The notes: generated by a model from the sequence alone, not told the origin. A stretch of 64,000 nucleotides of DNA from Allomesorhizobium sp043769475 (GCF_043769475.1 NZ_CP171729.1:496001-560000), one strand, 5' to 3'; positions 51,051 through 60,237 are shown, counted from the stretch's first letter. A program made the numbers and translations.

Positions 51051-51752
51051 TCAGGCGGCGTTGCGAACTCCGTTCAGCGCCGCCGGCAGGTCGAGCAGGC
51101 TGTCGCAGACCAGGTCGGCGCCAAGCTCGTCGGCTGGGATCTGCGTATAACCTCCGCGAATGATGGCGACCGGCAATCCGGCTGCGCGAGCGGCCTCCAC
51201 GTCGGTGATGCTGTCGCCCACCATCAGCGCTTCGTGCGGTTCGGTCCCCAACTGCTCCAGCGCCAGCAGCAGCGCCTCCGGCGCCGGTTTCTTGCGGGTG
51301 ACGGCGTCGCCGCCGACAATGGCTCCCAAGCGTTCCAGAAGTCCGAAATGCAGCAGGATTTCGCGGGTCGCGACTTGCGGCTTGTTGGTTGCGACTCCAA
51401 GCCGGATGCCGGCTACATGCAACCGCGCCAGCGCTTCGACCGCACCCGGCATAGGGCGTGTCCAGTGGGTGAGGTGGCGGCGGTAGATCGGCGCCATCTC
51501 GCGATTGGCTTCGTCAAGCCCCGTTCTCGAAAGCGGCCGGCCCGAAGCGGCAAAGGCCCGTTCGACCAGTTTTTCGATGCCGTTGCCGATCATCGATTTG
51601 ACTTGCGCAAGCGTCAGCGGCGGCAGTCCTCTGCCGTCCAGCAACTCGTTGACGGCCGATGCTATATCGGGCGCCGAGTCGATCAGCGTTCCGTCGAGAT
51701 CGAACAGGATAGCCTTGGGCAATCGAAACGACGTGTCAACGCTGCCGCTCAT
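51051..51752 (-). CDS. cbbZ: Phosphoglycolate phosphatase CbbZ
   Basis: The start at 51752 overlaps the upstream gene's stop (ATGA). The 233-residue HAD hydrolase has motif I ILFDLDGTLIDSAPDIASAV (nucleophile Asp), motif II GVATNKPQ, Lys in RKKPAPEALLLALEQLG and motif IV MVGDSITDVEAARAAGLP. It dephosphorylates 2-phosphoglycolate formed by RuBisCO's oxygenase side reaction. It is the last gene of the cbb operon, which supports this role over a general Gph. Confidence 0.9.
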   Translation of the reverse strand: MSGSVDTSFRLPKAILFDLDGTLIDSAPDIASAVNELLDGRGLPPLTLAQVKSMIGNGIEKLVERAFAASGRPLSRTGLDEANREMAPIYRRHLTHWTRPMPGAVEALARLHVAGIRLGVATNKPQVATREILLHFGLLERLGAIVGGDAVTRKKPAPEALLLALEQLGTEPHEALMVGDSITDVEAARAAGLPVAIIRGGYTQIPADELGADLVCDSLLDLPAALNGVRNAA

Positions 51753-52306
51753 GCGGTGTCCTTCCATTTGATCGAGCAACCCATTGAGGCTATCTGGTCC
51801 TTCGGGCCGTTGCCGGTCCGGGCGACCTGCTTCATCGCTTCGAGAAGATCCCGGCGTAGATCGGATGCGCCGGCCTCCTTGCGGGAGGCGTCGAGGCGGC
51901 CGCGATACTGCAGCGTGAGGTCCCTGTTGAAGCCGAAGAAATCGGGCGTGCAGACGGCGTCATAGGCGCGCGCCACCGCCTGGTCCTCGTCGTGGAGGTA
52001 GGGAAAGCCGAAGCCGTACGCAGCGGCGAAAAGCTTCATGTTGGCGAAGGAATCTTCCGGATAGGCGTTCGCGTCGTTGGCGTTGATGGCGACGAAGCCG
52101 ATGCCCTCGGCCTTGAGATCCTCGGCATCCCTGACGATGCGCCCGATGACCGCTTTGACATAGGGACAGTGGTTACAGATGAACGCCACGACCAGCCCAT
52201 TGGGGCCGGCCTGATCGAAAATCGAGTGCGTCCGTCCGTCGGTGCCGCGGAGCGTGGCGTCGACGGCCGGCCAGCCGAAATCGCAGACGGGTGGGATTGC
52301 CGCCAT
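51749..52306 (-). CDS. Thioredoxin-fold peroxiredoxin-like protein in cbb operon
   Basis: The 185-residue protein has an AhpC/TSA-like thioredoxin fold: the Cys pair in VVAFICNHCPYVKAVIGRIV (Cys 44 and 47), GIGFVAINANDANAYPEDSF and CTPDFFGFNRDL. It belongs to the PRX-like-1 group of redoxins and has no signal peptide, so it is cytoplasmic. It sits between rpe and the phosphoglycolate phosphatase gene, coupled to the latter. Redox control of Calvin enzymes is a conceivable role; a general disulfide reductase is equally possible. Confidence 0.82.
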   Translation of the reverse strand: MAAIPPVCDFGWPAVDATLRGTDGRTHSIFDQAGPNGLVVAFICNHCPYVKAVIGRIVRDAEDLKAEGIGFVAINANDANAYPEDSFANMKLFAAAYGFGFPYLHDEDQAVARAYDAVCTPDFFGFNRDLTLQYRGRLDASRKEAGASDLRRDLLEAMKQVARTGNGPKDQIASMGCSIKWKDTA

Positions 52307-52328
52307 TGTCGCCTCCTGCCGATTGCTC

Positions 52329-53015
52329 CTACGCCGCCTTCCTGATCGCCCCGTCCGCCGCGCTGCGGATCGCTTCTATGTTGGCGCGATAGGCTGTTTC
52401 GGTTCCGCCCTTGAACACCGCCGAGCCGGCGACCAGCACGTTTGCGCCAGCGGCGGTGACCAGCGGCGCCGTCTCGGGAGTGATGCCGCCGTCGATCTCG
52501 ATGTCGATCGGACGCTGCCCGATCATAGCCTTGACGCGCTTCACCTTCTCGATGACCGCCGGGATGAATGCCTGGCCGCCGAAACCGGGGTTGACGGTCA
52601 TCAGGAGAACGAGGTCGAGCCGGTCGAGCACATATTCGATGACGCTTTCCGGCGTCGACGGGTTGAGCGATACCCCGGCCTTCTTGCCGAGGTTCTTAAT
52701 CGCCTGCAGGGAGCGGTCGAGATGCTGCCCGGCCTCGGCATGCACCGTGATGATGTCGCAGCCGGCGTCGGCGAAGGCGGCGAGATAGGGATCGGCGGGC
52801 GCGATCATCAGATGACAGTCGAACACCTTGTTCGTGCGGCCCCGGATCGCCTTAATGACAGGCGGGCCGAAGGTGATGTTGGGCACGAAATGACCGTCCA
52901 TCACGTCAAGATGGATCCAGTCGGCCCCGGCGGCGACGATGGCCTCGACTTCTTCGCCAAGACGCGAAAAATCAGACGACAGGACTGAGGGCGCGATGAT
53001 GGTGCGGGAGGTCAT
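52329..53015 (-). CDS. cbbE: Ribulose-phosphate 3-epimerase CbbE
   Basis: The 228-residue TIM barrel has the complete family set: IAPSVLSSDFSRLGEEV, WIHLDVMDGHFVPNITFG (metal His and Asp), FDCHLMIAPADPYL, LLMTVNPGFGGQAFIPAVIE and IEIDGGITPETA. It interconverts ribulose-5-phosphate and xylulose-5-phosphate in the Calvin cycle. It lies between cbbX and the redoxin gene on the same strand. A housekeeping rpe elsewhere is likely, this being the operon-specific copy. Confidence 0.94.
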   Translation of the reverse strand: MTSRTIIAPSVLSSDFSRLGEEVEAIVAAGADWIHLDVMDGHFVPNITFGPPVIKAIRGRTNKVFDCHLMIAPADPYLAAFADAGCDIITVHAEAGQHLDRSLQAIKNLGKKAGVSLNPSTPESVIEYVLDRLDLVLLMTVNPGFGGQAFIPAVIEKVKRVKAMIGQRPIDIEIDGGITPETAPLVTAAGANVLVAGSAVFKGGTETAYRANIEAIRSAADGAIRKAA

Positions 53016-53078
53016 GTCTCGTTCTCATCTCTTTTGCATGGCATTTGCCAGTCACATTGCCTTGCGGGTTGCGACGTC

Positions 53079-54020
53079 TCAAGTAACCGCGCCGTCAGCC
53101 GGATCGCCGTCGAGCTTGCCTTCCACGAAAACCCGGCTGCCGCGGATATCCTGCTCCTCTATGGTGATCAGGTCGAGCCTGGTCAACTTTTCGCCCCGCC
53201 CGGCAAACAGGCGGTTGGCCTGCCGGAGGCGTGCCCGGTCGAGCGCGTTGCGGATCGAGCGAGCGTTGGAAAAGTGCGGCAGCTTCATTCTGAGAGGGAT
53301 ATATTCCTCCAGCGCCGCTGCTGCACTTTCGCTCAGCCGATAATTCTGGCCAGCCAGCATAATGTCGGCGATCGACTTGAGTTCGGCGGGACTGTAATCG
53401 GGAAAGTCGAGATGATGGGCAATGCGCGAGCGCATGCCCGGATTGCTGTCGAAGAAGCGATCCATCTTGTTCTTGTAGCCGGCCAGGATGACGACGAGGT
53501 CGTCGCGGTTGTTTTCCATGCACTGCAACAGGATCTCGATGGATTCCTGGCCGTAGTCCCGCTCGTTTTCGGGCTTGTAGAGGTAATAGGCCTCGTCGAT
53601 GAACAACACGCCGCCCATCGCCCGCTTGATCACCTCGCGCGTCTTGGGCGCGGTGTGGCCGACATATTGCCCGACAAGATCGTCGCGGGTGACCGAAACC
53701 AGATGGCCTTCGCGCACATAGCCCAGCCGGTGCAGGATCTCGGCCATCCGCAGCGCCACCGTGGTCTTGCCGGTGCCGGGATTGCCGGTGAAGTTCATGT
53801 GCAAGGTCGGTGTTTCGGACGAGATGCCGAACTTCTTCCGCAGCCGGTCGACCAAAAGGAGCGCCGCGATCTCGCGGATGCGTGTCTTGATCGGTTTCAG
53901 GCCGACAAGCTCGCGGTCGAGCTTGTCGATCACCTCGTCGATGCTCGAAGCCTCGAACTCCTCCTGCAGATCGACCATCTCGCCGTCACCGACGGCCGTC
54001 TGGTCCAGGCTCTTCAGCAT
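53079..54020 (-). CDS. cbbX: Red-type RuBisCO activase CbbX
   Basis: The start at 54020 follows AGGAGG. The 313-residue AAA+ protein has Walker A FTGNPGTGKTTVALRMAEIL, the pore-loop segment DDLVGQYVGHTAPKTREVIK and Walker B GGVLFIDEAYYLYKPENERD, plus the C-terminal helix bundle. CbbX pulls on the C-terminal tail of the red-type large subunit to free inhibited active sites, using ATP and RuBP. Its presence after cbbS fits form IC RuBisCO. An unusual feature is the acidic N-terminal extension before residue 25. Confidence 0.95.
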   Translation of the reverse strand: MLKSLDQTAVGDGEMVDLQEEFEASSIDEVIDKLDRELVGLKPIKTRIREIAALLLVDRLRKKFGISSETPTLHMNFTGNPGTGKTTVALRMAEILHRLGYVREGHLVSVTRDDLVGQYVGHTAPKTREVIKRAMGGVLFIDEAYYLYKPENERDYGQESIEILLQCMENNRDDLVVILAGYKNKMDRFFDSNPGMRSRIAHHLDFPDYSPAELKSIADIMLAGQNYRLSESAAAALEEYIPLRMKLPHFSNARSIRNALDRARLRQANRLFAGRGEKLTRLDLITIEEQDIRGSRVFVEGKLDGDPADGAVT

Positions 54021-54090
54021 GGCGCGCCTCCTGTTTGCGGGGAAACCGGCAACACTGCTCCAGTCGCTGGAGCAGCGTTGCAAACGGCTG

Positions 54091-54525
54091 CTACGATCGC
54101 TCGCCTTCCGGCCGATCGGTCGCGTAGGGAACGATGGTGTAGCCCTGGCTGCGGCCGTCGCGCTCCTGGCGCAGCAGGCGGAAGCCCGGTTCGTTCGGCG
54201 GCCGATTGACGATGAACGACATGCGCGGCGCCTCCCAGCCCTTGCTCGAATCAAAGGCGGTAACGCGCACGTACATGTTCGGAAAGGTCTTCCGGCAAGA
54301 ATCGACTTCCATCATTATGCCTGCCGGATCCTTCAGATCGAACATCGGATTGCCGTACATCTCCCAGTAGGTATTACGGGGATGCGGATCGTCCGTGTAT
54401 TCGAGGCTGACGGCCCAGCCGTTCTTCAGCGCGTATTTGATCTGCGCCGAGATCTGCGTGTCGGTCAGGTCGGGCAGGAACGAGAACTGTCCCTGTGTGA
54501 CCTTGTTTCCGGGGTTTGTCATCAT
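54091..54525 (-). CDS. cbbS: RuBisCO small subunit CbbS
   Basis: The start at 54525 (a second ATG follows at once) has GGAAGGA before it. The 144-residue protein has the small-subunit core QGQFSFLPDLTDTQISAQIK, WAVSLEYTDDPHPRNTYWEM and the C-terminal extension with NEPGFRLLRQERDGRSQGYT that forms the extra beta-hairpin of red-type enzymes. It lies 20 bp after cbbL and completes the L8S8 enzyme. Confidence 0.95.
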   Translation of the reverse strand: MMTNPGNKVTQGQFSFLPDLTDTQISAQIKYALKNGWAVSLEYTDDPHPRNTYWEMYGNPMFDLKDPAGIMMEVDSCRKTFPNMYVRVTAFDSSKGWEAPRMSFIVNRPPNEPGFRLLRQERDGRSQGYTIVPYATDRPEGERS

Positions 54526-54545
54526 GGCTGTGGTCCTTCCTGTCC

Positions 54546-56039
54546 TTAGAGGCTCGGGGTCGCGGTCGGCACGAAATCGGCGGTGTCCGTCGATTCGTAG
54601 TTGAAGGTCACGTCCTTCCAGGTCGTCAGTGCGGCCTTCAGCGGCGAGCACCACTTTGCTGCCTCTTCAAGGATTTGTGGCCCTTCACGCAGATAGTCGC
54701 GGCCCTCGTTGCGGGCGAGGATCATCGCTTCCAGCGCCACGCGGTTGGCCGTCGCGCCGGCCTGGATGCCGTCCGGATGGCCGATGGTGCCGCCGCCGAA
54801 CTGCAGCACCACGTCCTCGCCGAGGTAGTGGATGAGCTGGTGCATCTGCCCGGCATGGATGCCGCCCGACGCCACCGGCATCACCTTGTTGAGCGAAGCC
54901 CATTCCTGATCGAAGAACAGCCCGGTCTCCAGATTCTGCGCCGTGCGTTCTTCGCGCAAGGTATCGTAGAAGCCCTTGATCATCAGCGGGTCGCCCTCGA
55001 GCTTGCCGACGACGGTGCCGGCATGGATGTGGTCGACGCCGGCCATGCGCATCCACTTGCAGATGACGCGGAAGTTCATGCCGTGGTTCTTCTGGCGCGA
55101 ATAGGTCGAGTTGCCAGCGCGGTGCAGGTGCAGGATCATGTCGTTGCGCCGCGCCCATTTGGCCATCGACTGGATCGCAGTGTAGCCGATGACGAGATCG
55201 ATCATGACGATGCACGAGCCGAGTTGCTTGGCGAACTCGGCGCGTTCGTACATCTCCTCCATCGTGCCGGCGGTGACGTTGAGATAGTGGCCCTTGACCT
55301 CGCCGGTGGCGGCCGATGCCTTGTTCACCGCCTCCATGCAATAGAGGAAGCGGTCGCGCCAATGCATGAAGGGCTGCGAGTTGATGTTCTCGTCGTCCTT
55401 GACGAAATCGAGCCCGCCCTTCAGGGCTTCATAGACGACGCGGCCGTAGTTGCGGCCCGAGAGGCCGAGCTTGGGCTTGGTCGTGGCGCCGAGCAGCGGC
55501 CGGCCGAATTTGTCGAGGCGCTCGCGCTCGACCACGATGCCGGTCGCCGGCCCCTGGAAGGTTTTGAGATACGCAACCGGGATGCGCATATCTTCCAGGC
55601 GCAAGGCCTTGACCGCCTTGAACCCGAACACGTTGCCGATGATCGATGCCGTGAGATTGGCGATCGATCCAGGCTCGAACAGGTCAAGGTCGTAGGCGAT
55701 GTAAGCGAAATACTGCTGTTCGGTTTTCGTGCCGGGCCCGGTGTTGGGCACCGGTTCGGAACGATAGGCCTTGGCGCGGTAGAGTTCGCAGGCGGTCAGC
55801 CGGTCGGTCCACACCACCGTCCATGTCGCCGTCGAGCTCTCGCCTGCGATCGCAGCGGCCGCCTCCTCATGGTCGACGCCAGGCTGCGGGGTGATGCGGA
55901 ACATCGCGATCAGGTCGGTGTCCTTCGGCCGGTAGTCCGGCTCCCAGTAGCCCATCTGCTTGTAGGGGATGACGCCGGAGCGATAACGCTCCTTGCCTTC
56001 CTTGAGGGTCCCGGTCGTCTGTATGTCCACCTTGATCAT
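54546..56039 (-). CDS. cbbL: RuBisCO large subunit CbbL (form IC)
   Basis: The 497-residue protein has all catalytic elements: Lys 188 in GATTKPKLGLSG, the carbamylated Lys 214 with metal Asp and Glu (GLDFVKDDENINSQPFMHWR), HLHRAGNSTYSRQKNHGMNF, loop 6 HAGTVVGKLEGD, and SGGIHAGQMHQL. The N-terminus KERYRSGVIPYKQMGYWEPD and length are those of red-type form IC enzymes of proteobacteria. It fixes CO2 onto ribulose bisphosphate. The CbbX substrate tail is visible at the C-terminus (TADFVPTATPSL). Confidence 0.97.
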   Translation of the reverse strand: MIKVDIQTTGTLKEGKERYRSGVIPYKQMGYWEPDYRPKDTDLIAMFRITPQPGVDHEEAAAAIAGESSTATWTVVWTDRLTACELYRAKAYRSEPVPNTGPGTKTEQQYFAYIAYDLDLFEPGSIANLTASIIGNVFGFKAVKALRLEDMRIPVAYLKTFQGPATGIVVERERLDKFGRPLLGATTKPKLGLSGRNYGRVVYEALKGGLDFVKDDENINSQPFMHWRDRFLYCMEAVNKASAATGEVKGHYLNVTAGTMEEMYERAEFAKQLGSCIVMIDLVIGYTAIQSMAKWARRNDMILHLHRAGNSTYSRQKNHGMNFRVICKWMRMAGVDHIHAGTVVGKLEGDPLMIKGFYDTLREERTAQNLETGLFFDQEWASLNKVMPVASGGIHAGQMHQLIHYLGEDVVLQFGGGTIGHPDGIQAGATANRVALEAMILARNEGRDYLREGPQILEEAAKWCSPLKAALTTWKDVTFNYESTDTADFVPTATPSL

Positions 56040-56060
56040 GGCAAATCTCCTGTCTGTTGC

Positions 56061-57140
56061 TCAGGCCGCTTTGGCCGTGGCGATCTGCGGGTCGAGCTTT
56101 CCCGCGGCGTAGCGTTTGGCCATCTCGTCCATCGCGATGACCTTGATCTTGGAAGCATTGCCCGCGGCGCCGAAGCGTTCGAGCCGGTCGCGGCAGAGAT
56201 CGCGCATGGCGTCCATCGCCGGTTTGAGGAACTTGCGCGGATCGAATTCGGCGGGGTTCTCCATGGCGATGCGGCGGAACTGGCCAGTCATCGCCATGCG
56301 GCAGTCGGTGTCGATGTTGACCTTGCGCACGCCGTGGCGGATGCCGCGCTCGATTTCCGCTACCGGCACGCCATAGGTCTGGGGCATCTCGCCGCCGAAC
56401 TTGTTGATCACGTCCTGCAGTTCCTGCGGCACGGACGATGAGCCGTGCATGACGAGGTGCGTGTTGGGCAGTTTGCGGTGGATCTCCTCGATCACGCGCA
56501 TGGCAAGAATATCGCCGTCTGGCTTTCGGGTGAACTTGTAGGCGCCGTGCGACGTGCCGCAGGCGATCGCCAGCGCGTCGACCTTTGTGCGCATGACGAA
56601 ATCCAAGGCCTGGTCGGGATCGGTCAGCAGCTGGTCTTGCGAGAGAGCGCCTTCCGCACCGTGGCCGTCCTCGGCCTCGCCATGGCCGCTCTCGAGCGAG
56701 CCGAGCACGCCGAGCTCGCCTTCGACCGAAGCCCCGACCCAGTGCGCCATGCGCGCCACCCGTTCGGTGATCGCGACATTGTAGTCGTAGCTCGCCGGCG
56801 TCTTGGCGTCGGCTTCCAGCGAGCCGTCCATCATCACCGAGGTGAAGCCGTGGCGGATCGCGGTCAGGCAGGTCGCTTCGTCGTTGCCGTGGTCCTGGTG
56901 CATGCAGACCGGTATCTGCGGATAGATCTCGGCCAGAGCGTCGATCATCTTGGCCAGCATGATGTCGTTGGCGTAGCTGCGCGCGCCGCGCGACGCCTGG
57001 ATGATCACCGGCGCGTCGCAGGCCTTCGCGGCTTCCATGATGGCGAGGCCCTGCTCCATGTTGTTGATGTTGAACGCCGGCACGCCGTATCCGTGCTCTG
57101 CGGCATGGTCGAGAAGCTGGCGAAGGGTGATGCGGGCCAT
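56061..57140 (-). CDS. cbbA: Class II fructose/sedoheptulose bisphosphate aldolase CbbA
   Basis: The 359-residue zinc aldolase has VPAFNINNMEQGLAIMEAAK, the metal His in VCMHQDHGNDEATC, MMDGSLEADAKTPASYDYNV, GASVEGELGVLG (Glu), CGTSHGAYKF and VMHGSSSVPQELQDVINKFG, then KVNIDTDCRMAMTGQFRRI. It forms fructose and sedoheptulose bisphosphates in the Calvin cycle. It starts 12 bp after the transketolase stop in the same operon. Confidence 0.95.
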   Translation of the reverse strand: MARITLRQLLDHAAEHGYGVPAFNINNMEQGLAIMEAAKACDAPVIIQASRGARSYANDIMLAKMIDALAEIYPQIPVCMHQDHGNDEATCLTAIRHGFTSVMMDGSLEADAKTPASYDYNVAITERVARMAHWVGASVEGELGVLGSLESGHGEAEDGHGAEGALSQDQLLTDPDQALDFVMRTKVDALAIACGTSHGAYKFTRKPDGDILAMRVIEEIHRKLPNTHLVMHGSSSVPQELQDVINKFGGEMPQTYGVPVAEIERGIRHGVRKVNIDTDCRMAMTGQFRRIAMENPAEFDPRKFLKPAMDAMRDLCRDRLERFGAAGNASKIKVIAMDEMAKRYAAGKLDPQIATAKAA

Positions 57141-57152
57141 TGGCGGTTCTCC

Positions 57153-59159
57153 TCAGATGACAAGCTTGCGAGCCGCCTCGGCGACTGCTTCGGGCGTGAT
57201 GGCGAAGTGGCGATAAAGGTCGGGGGCAGGGGCGCTTGCACCGAAGCCGGTCATGCCGATGAAGACGCCGTTGTCGCCGATCCAGCGGTCCCAGCCGAGC
57301 CGAGCCGCCGCCTCGACAGCAACACGCGGAGCCGAGCCGAGGACTGCGCGGCGGTATTCGTCGTCCTGCTCCTCGAACAGTTCCCAGCAGGGCATCGAGA
57401 CGACCGCGGCAGCGATGCCGTGCTCGGCATGCAGCCTTTGCGCGGCCGAAACGGCGATCTCGACTTCCGAGCCGGTGGCGATCAGCGTCACCGCGCGGCG
57501 TCCCGCCGGCCCGCGCAGGAGGTAAGCGCCGCGGCTCGACCGGTTTTCGTCGGTATGCGCGTATCTGAGCATGGGCAGGTTCTGGCGCGAAAGCACCAGC
57601 ACGCTCGGCCGTTCCTTTGCTCTAAGCGCCAGTTCCCAGCATTCCGCCGTCTCGATGATGTCAGCCGGACGGAACACATTGAGGTTGGGCGTGGCGCGCA
57701 GCATTGCCAGGTGCTCGATCGGCTGGTGCGTCGGGCCGTCCTCGCCGAGGCCAATGGAGTCATGCGTCATCACGTAGATGACGCGCTGCCCCATCAGGGC
57801 CGACAGCCGCATGGCGCCGCGCGCATAGTCGGCGAAGCAGAGGAATGTCCCTCCATAAGGAATGAAGCCGCCATGCAGCGCGATGCCGTTCATCGCCGCC
57901 GCCATGCCGTGCTCGCGGATGCCGTAGTGGACATAGCTGCCGGCATAATCGCCAGGAGCGATGCGGTTCATGCCCTTGGTGATGGTAAGGTTCGAATGCG
58001 TGAGGTCGGCCGAGCCGCCGATCGTCAGGTCGGTCGCCGCATTGATCACGCCGAGCGCCATTTCCGACGCCTTGCGGGTCGCGACCTTGGTCTCCTTCTC
58101 GACATGCTCCTTGCGGAAAGCCGAGAGCGCCTCGAATACGGCTTCCGGCAGCGCGCCGGAGATTGCGCTTTCGAAGGCCGTGCGCTGCGGCGATGCGGTC
58201 AGGTTTTGTTCCCAGGCAAGCCGTGCGAGCCGGCCGCGGTCGGCTACCTCGCGCCAGGCGTCAAGTATCTCGTCCGGCACCTCGAAGGGCGCATATGGCC
58301 AGCCGATGTTTTCGCGCGTGGCGGCGATTTCGGCGTCGCCCAGCGGTGCGCCATGCGTCTTTTCCGAGCCGCCGAGATTGGGCGCGCCCTTGCCGATCAC
58401 CGTTCGGCAGGCGATCAGCGACGGCCGGTCCGACCGTTGCGCTGCCTCGATCGCCTCGGCGACGGCCTCGATGTCGTGGCCGTCGACCTGGCTGACATTC
58501 CAGCCGGCGGCGGCAAAGCGCGCCGGCTGGTCCATCGACGTGGAGAGGGCGGTGGGGCCGTCGATGGAAATGGAATTGTCGTCCCAGAAGACGATCAGCC
58601 GGTTGAGCCTGAGATGGCCAGCGAGATCGATCGCTTCGTGGCTGATGCCTTCCTGCAGGCAGCCGTCGCCGGCGATCACATACGTGTGGTGATCGACGAG
58701 TTCCTGGCCATGGCGCGCGGCAAGCATGCGCTCGGCCAGCGCCATGCCGACCGCGGTGGAAATGCCCTGGCCAAGCGGCCCAGTGGTGGTTTCGATCCCC
58801 AGCGCATGACCGTATTCGGGATGGCCGGCGGTGCGGCTGCCGAGTTGGCGGAAGCGCTGCAGCTCTTCGATAGGCATGTCGGAATAGCCGAGGAGATAGT
58901 GCAGCGCGTATTGCAGCATGGAGCCATGGCCGGCAGAAAGCACGAAGCGGTCGCGGTCGGGCCAGTCCGGCTTCGACGGATCGATCGTGATGAAGCGGTT
59001 GAAGAGCACCGTCGCCACGTCCGCCATGCCCATCGGCATTCCGGGATGCCCGGAATTTGCCTTCTGCACGCTGTCCATCGCCAGCGCGCGGATGGCGTTC
59101 GCCATGTCGCGCTCGGAGACGGCGGTTTCGGGAGCGGTCTTGATTGCAACTTGGCTCAT
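57153..59159 (-). CDS. cbbT: Transketolase CbbT
   Basis: The start at 59159 follows GGAGGAATTTCTC and overlaps the stop of the small gene before it. The 668-residue enzyme has the usual layout: SGHPGMPMGMADVATVLFNR, the thiamine diphosphate motif VIAGDGCLQEGISHEAIDLA with FWDDNSISIDG, the pyrimidine domain (YVHYGIREHGMAAAMNGIAL) and a C-terminal domain. It transfers two-carbon units in Calvin-cycle regeneration. The operon place supports the cbb name over a housekeeping tkt. Confidence 0.95.
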   Translation of the reverse strand: MSQVAIKTAPETAVSERDMANAIRALAMDSVQKANSGHPGMPMGMADVATVLFNRFITIDPSKPDWPDRDRFVLSAGHGSMLQYALHYLLGYSDMPIEELQRFRQLGSRTAGHPEYGHALGIETTTGPLGQGISTAVGMALAERMLAARHGQELVDHHTYVIAGDGCLQEGISHEAIDLAGHLRLNRLIVFWDDNSISIDGPTALSTSMDQPARFAAAGWNVSQVDGHDIEAVAEAIEAAQRSDRPSLIACRTVIGKGAPNLGGSEKTHGAPLGDAEIAATRENIGWPYAPFEVPDEILDAWREVADRGRLARLAWEQNLTASPQRTAFESAISGALPEAVFEALSAFRKEHVEKETKVATRKASEMALGVINAATDLTIGGSADLTHSNLTITKGMNRIAPGDYAGSYVHYGIREHGMAAAMNGIALHGGFIPYGGTFLCFADYARGAMRLSALMGQRVIYVMTHDSIGLGEDGPTHQPIEHLAMLRATPNLNVFRPADIIETAECWELALRAKERPSVLVLSRQNLPMLRYAHTDENRSSRGAYLLRGPAGRRAVTLIATGSEVEIAVSAAQRLHAEHGIAAAVVSMPCWELFEEQDDEYRRAVLGSAPRVAVEAAARLGWDRWIGDNGVFIGMTGFGASAPAPDLYRHFAITPEAVAEAARKLVI

Positions 59160-59353
59160 GAGAAATTCCTCCACTTCCGCGCGCCGTAACCGGACGCATC
59201 CCGGATTCGAATCGGCTCCGCCCCATCGCCTGGTCCCACTGGCCACCCACTTCCCGCTGGAAAGAGGAGGTCGGTCAGCCTCTGCGCCAGTTTTTCAAGG
59301 ACACGTTGAAGGCGACGCGAAATCGCCGGGCGAGGGGGCGTTTGAATGGCCAT
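59156..59353 (-). CDS. Small basic protein in the cbb operon, unknown
   Basis: A 65-residue frame (MAIQTPPRPAISRRLQRVLE, then KLAQRLTDLLFPAGSGWP) starts at 59353 with GAAGGAG six bases before its ATG and ends in an ATGA overlap with cbbT. It lies 11 bp from the end of cbbP. The residues 9-32 could form a basic amphipathic helix; the rest is Gly/Pro-rich. The good ribosome site and both tight junctions argue that it is translated. I recognise no family. It may couple cbbT translation or have a structural role. Confidence 0.6.
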   Translation of the reverse strand: MAIQTPPRPAISRRLQRVLEKLAQRLTDLLFPAGSGWPVGPGDGAEPIRIRDASGYGARKWRNFS

Positions 59354-59364
59354 AGTCATCTCCT

Positions 59365-60237
59365 TCAGGACACGCGGCGCTTGCGCTCGATCAGTTGCAG
59401 GATGAGCGGGGTCAGGATGAGTTGCATGGCGAGATCGAGCTTGTTGCCCGGCACGACGATGGAATTCGGGCGCGACATGAAGCTGTCGTGGATCATCGAC
59501 AGCAGGTAAGGAAAATCGATGCCGCGCGGATTGGCAAAGCGGATGACCAGCATCGATTCATCGGGCGTCGGTATCCAGCGGGCGATGAACGGGTTCGACG
59601 TGTCGACGATCGGCACGCGCTGGAAATTGATGTTGGTCAGAGCAAATTGCGGAACGATGTAGCGGACATAGTCCGGCATGCGGCGCAGGATCACGTCGAC
59701 CACCGCTTCCGTCGAATAGCCGCGCGTGGCGCGATCGCGATGGATCTTCTGGATCCACTCGAGATTGATGACCGGCACGACGCCGATCTTCAGGTCGGCA
59801 TGCCTGGCGAGGTCGACCTTGCCGGACACGGCGCAGCCATGCAGCCCTTCGTAGAAAAGCAGATCGCTCGGCGGAAACTCGCGCCAGTCGGTGAAGACGC
59901 CCGGAGGCGTGCCGTAGAGCTTTTCCTCCTCCTCGTCATGGACATAGGTGCGGGTCTTGCCCGTGCCCCGGCGACCGTATTCCTCGAACACCGCTTCCAG
60001 GATTTCGAGCTCGTTGGCTTCGGCGTTGAAGTGGGTGAAGTTGGGATTGCCCCTCGCTTCTTCCTCGGCGACCTTTTCCTTCATCCCGGCACGGTCGTAG
60101 CGGTGAAACGCGTCGCCCTCGATGAAGGCGGCCTCGATTTTCTCGCGGCGGAATATCTGCTCGAATATCCTCTTGACCGAGGTGGTGCCCGCTCCGGAGG
60201 AGCCGGTGATGGATATGATCGGATGCTTTGCGGACAT
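59365..60237 (-). CDS. cbbP: Phosphoribulokinase CbbP
   Basis: The 290-residue kinase is of the bacterial octameric type: P-loop ISITGSSGAGTTSVKRIFEQ (residues 8-27), FIEGDAFHRYDRAGMK (Asp and His), LLFYEGLHGCAVSG, and the NLEWIQKIHRDRATRGYSTE regulatory segment with Arg residues for NADH. It makes ribulose-1,5-bisphosphate. It follows cbbF by 9 bp and has no regulatory Cys pair like plant enzymes. Confidence 0.96.
   Translation of the reverse strand: MSAKHPIISITGSSGAGTTSVKRIFEQIFRREKIEAAFIEGDAFHRYDRAGMKEKVAEEEARGNPNFTHFNAEANELEILEAVFEEYGRRGTGKTRTYVHDEEEEKLYGTPPGVFTDWREFPPSDLLFYEGLHGCAVSGKVDLARHADLKIGVVPVINLEWIQKIHRDRATRGYSTEAVVDVILRRMPDYVRYIVPQFALTNINFQRVPIVDTSNPFIARWIPTPDESMLVIRFANPRGIDFPYLLSMIHDSFMSRPNSIVVPGNKLDLAMQLILTPLILQLIERKRRVS

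Noticed and set aside
56445..59189. 914-codon open frame antisense to cbbA/cbbT
   Set aside because: It lies wholly opposite well-conserved Calvin genes, has no family motif, and long antisense frames are expected in such GC-rich coding DNA. The same holds for long frames opposite xoxF (42458-44368), cbbL (54516-56441) and rhaD (25418-26719).
59203..59213. GGATTCGAATC resembling a tRNA T-loop
   Set aside because: No acceptor stem, D-arm or anticodon arm can be folded around it; it lies within the small gene before cbbT.
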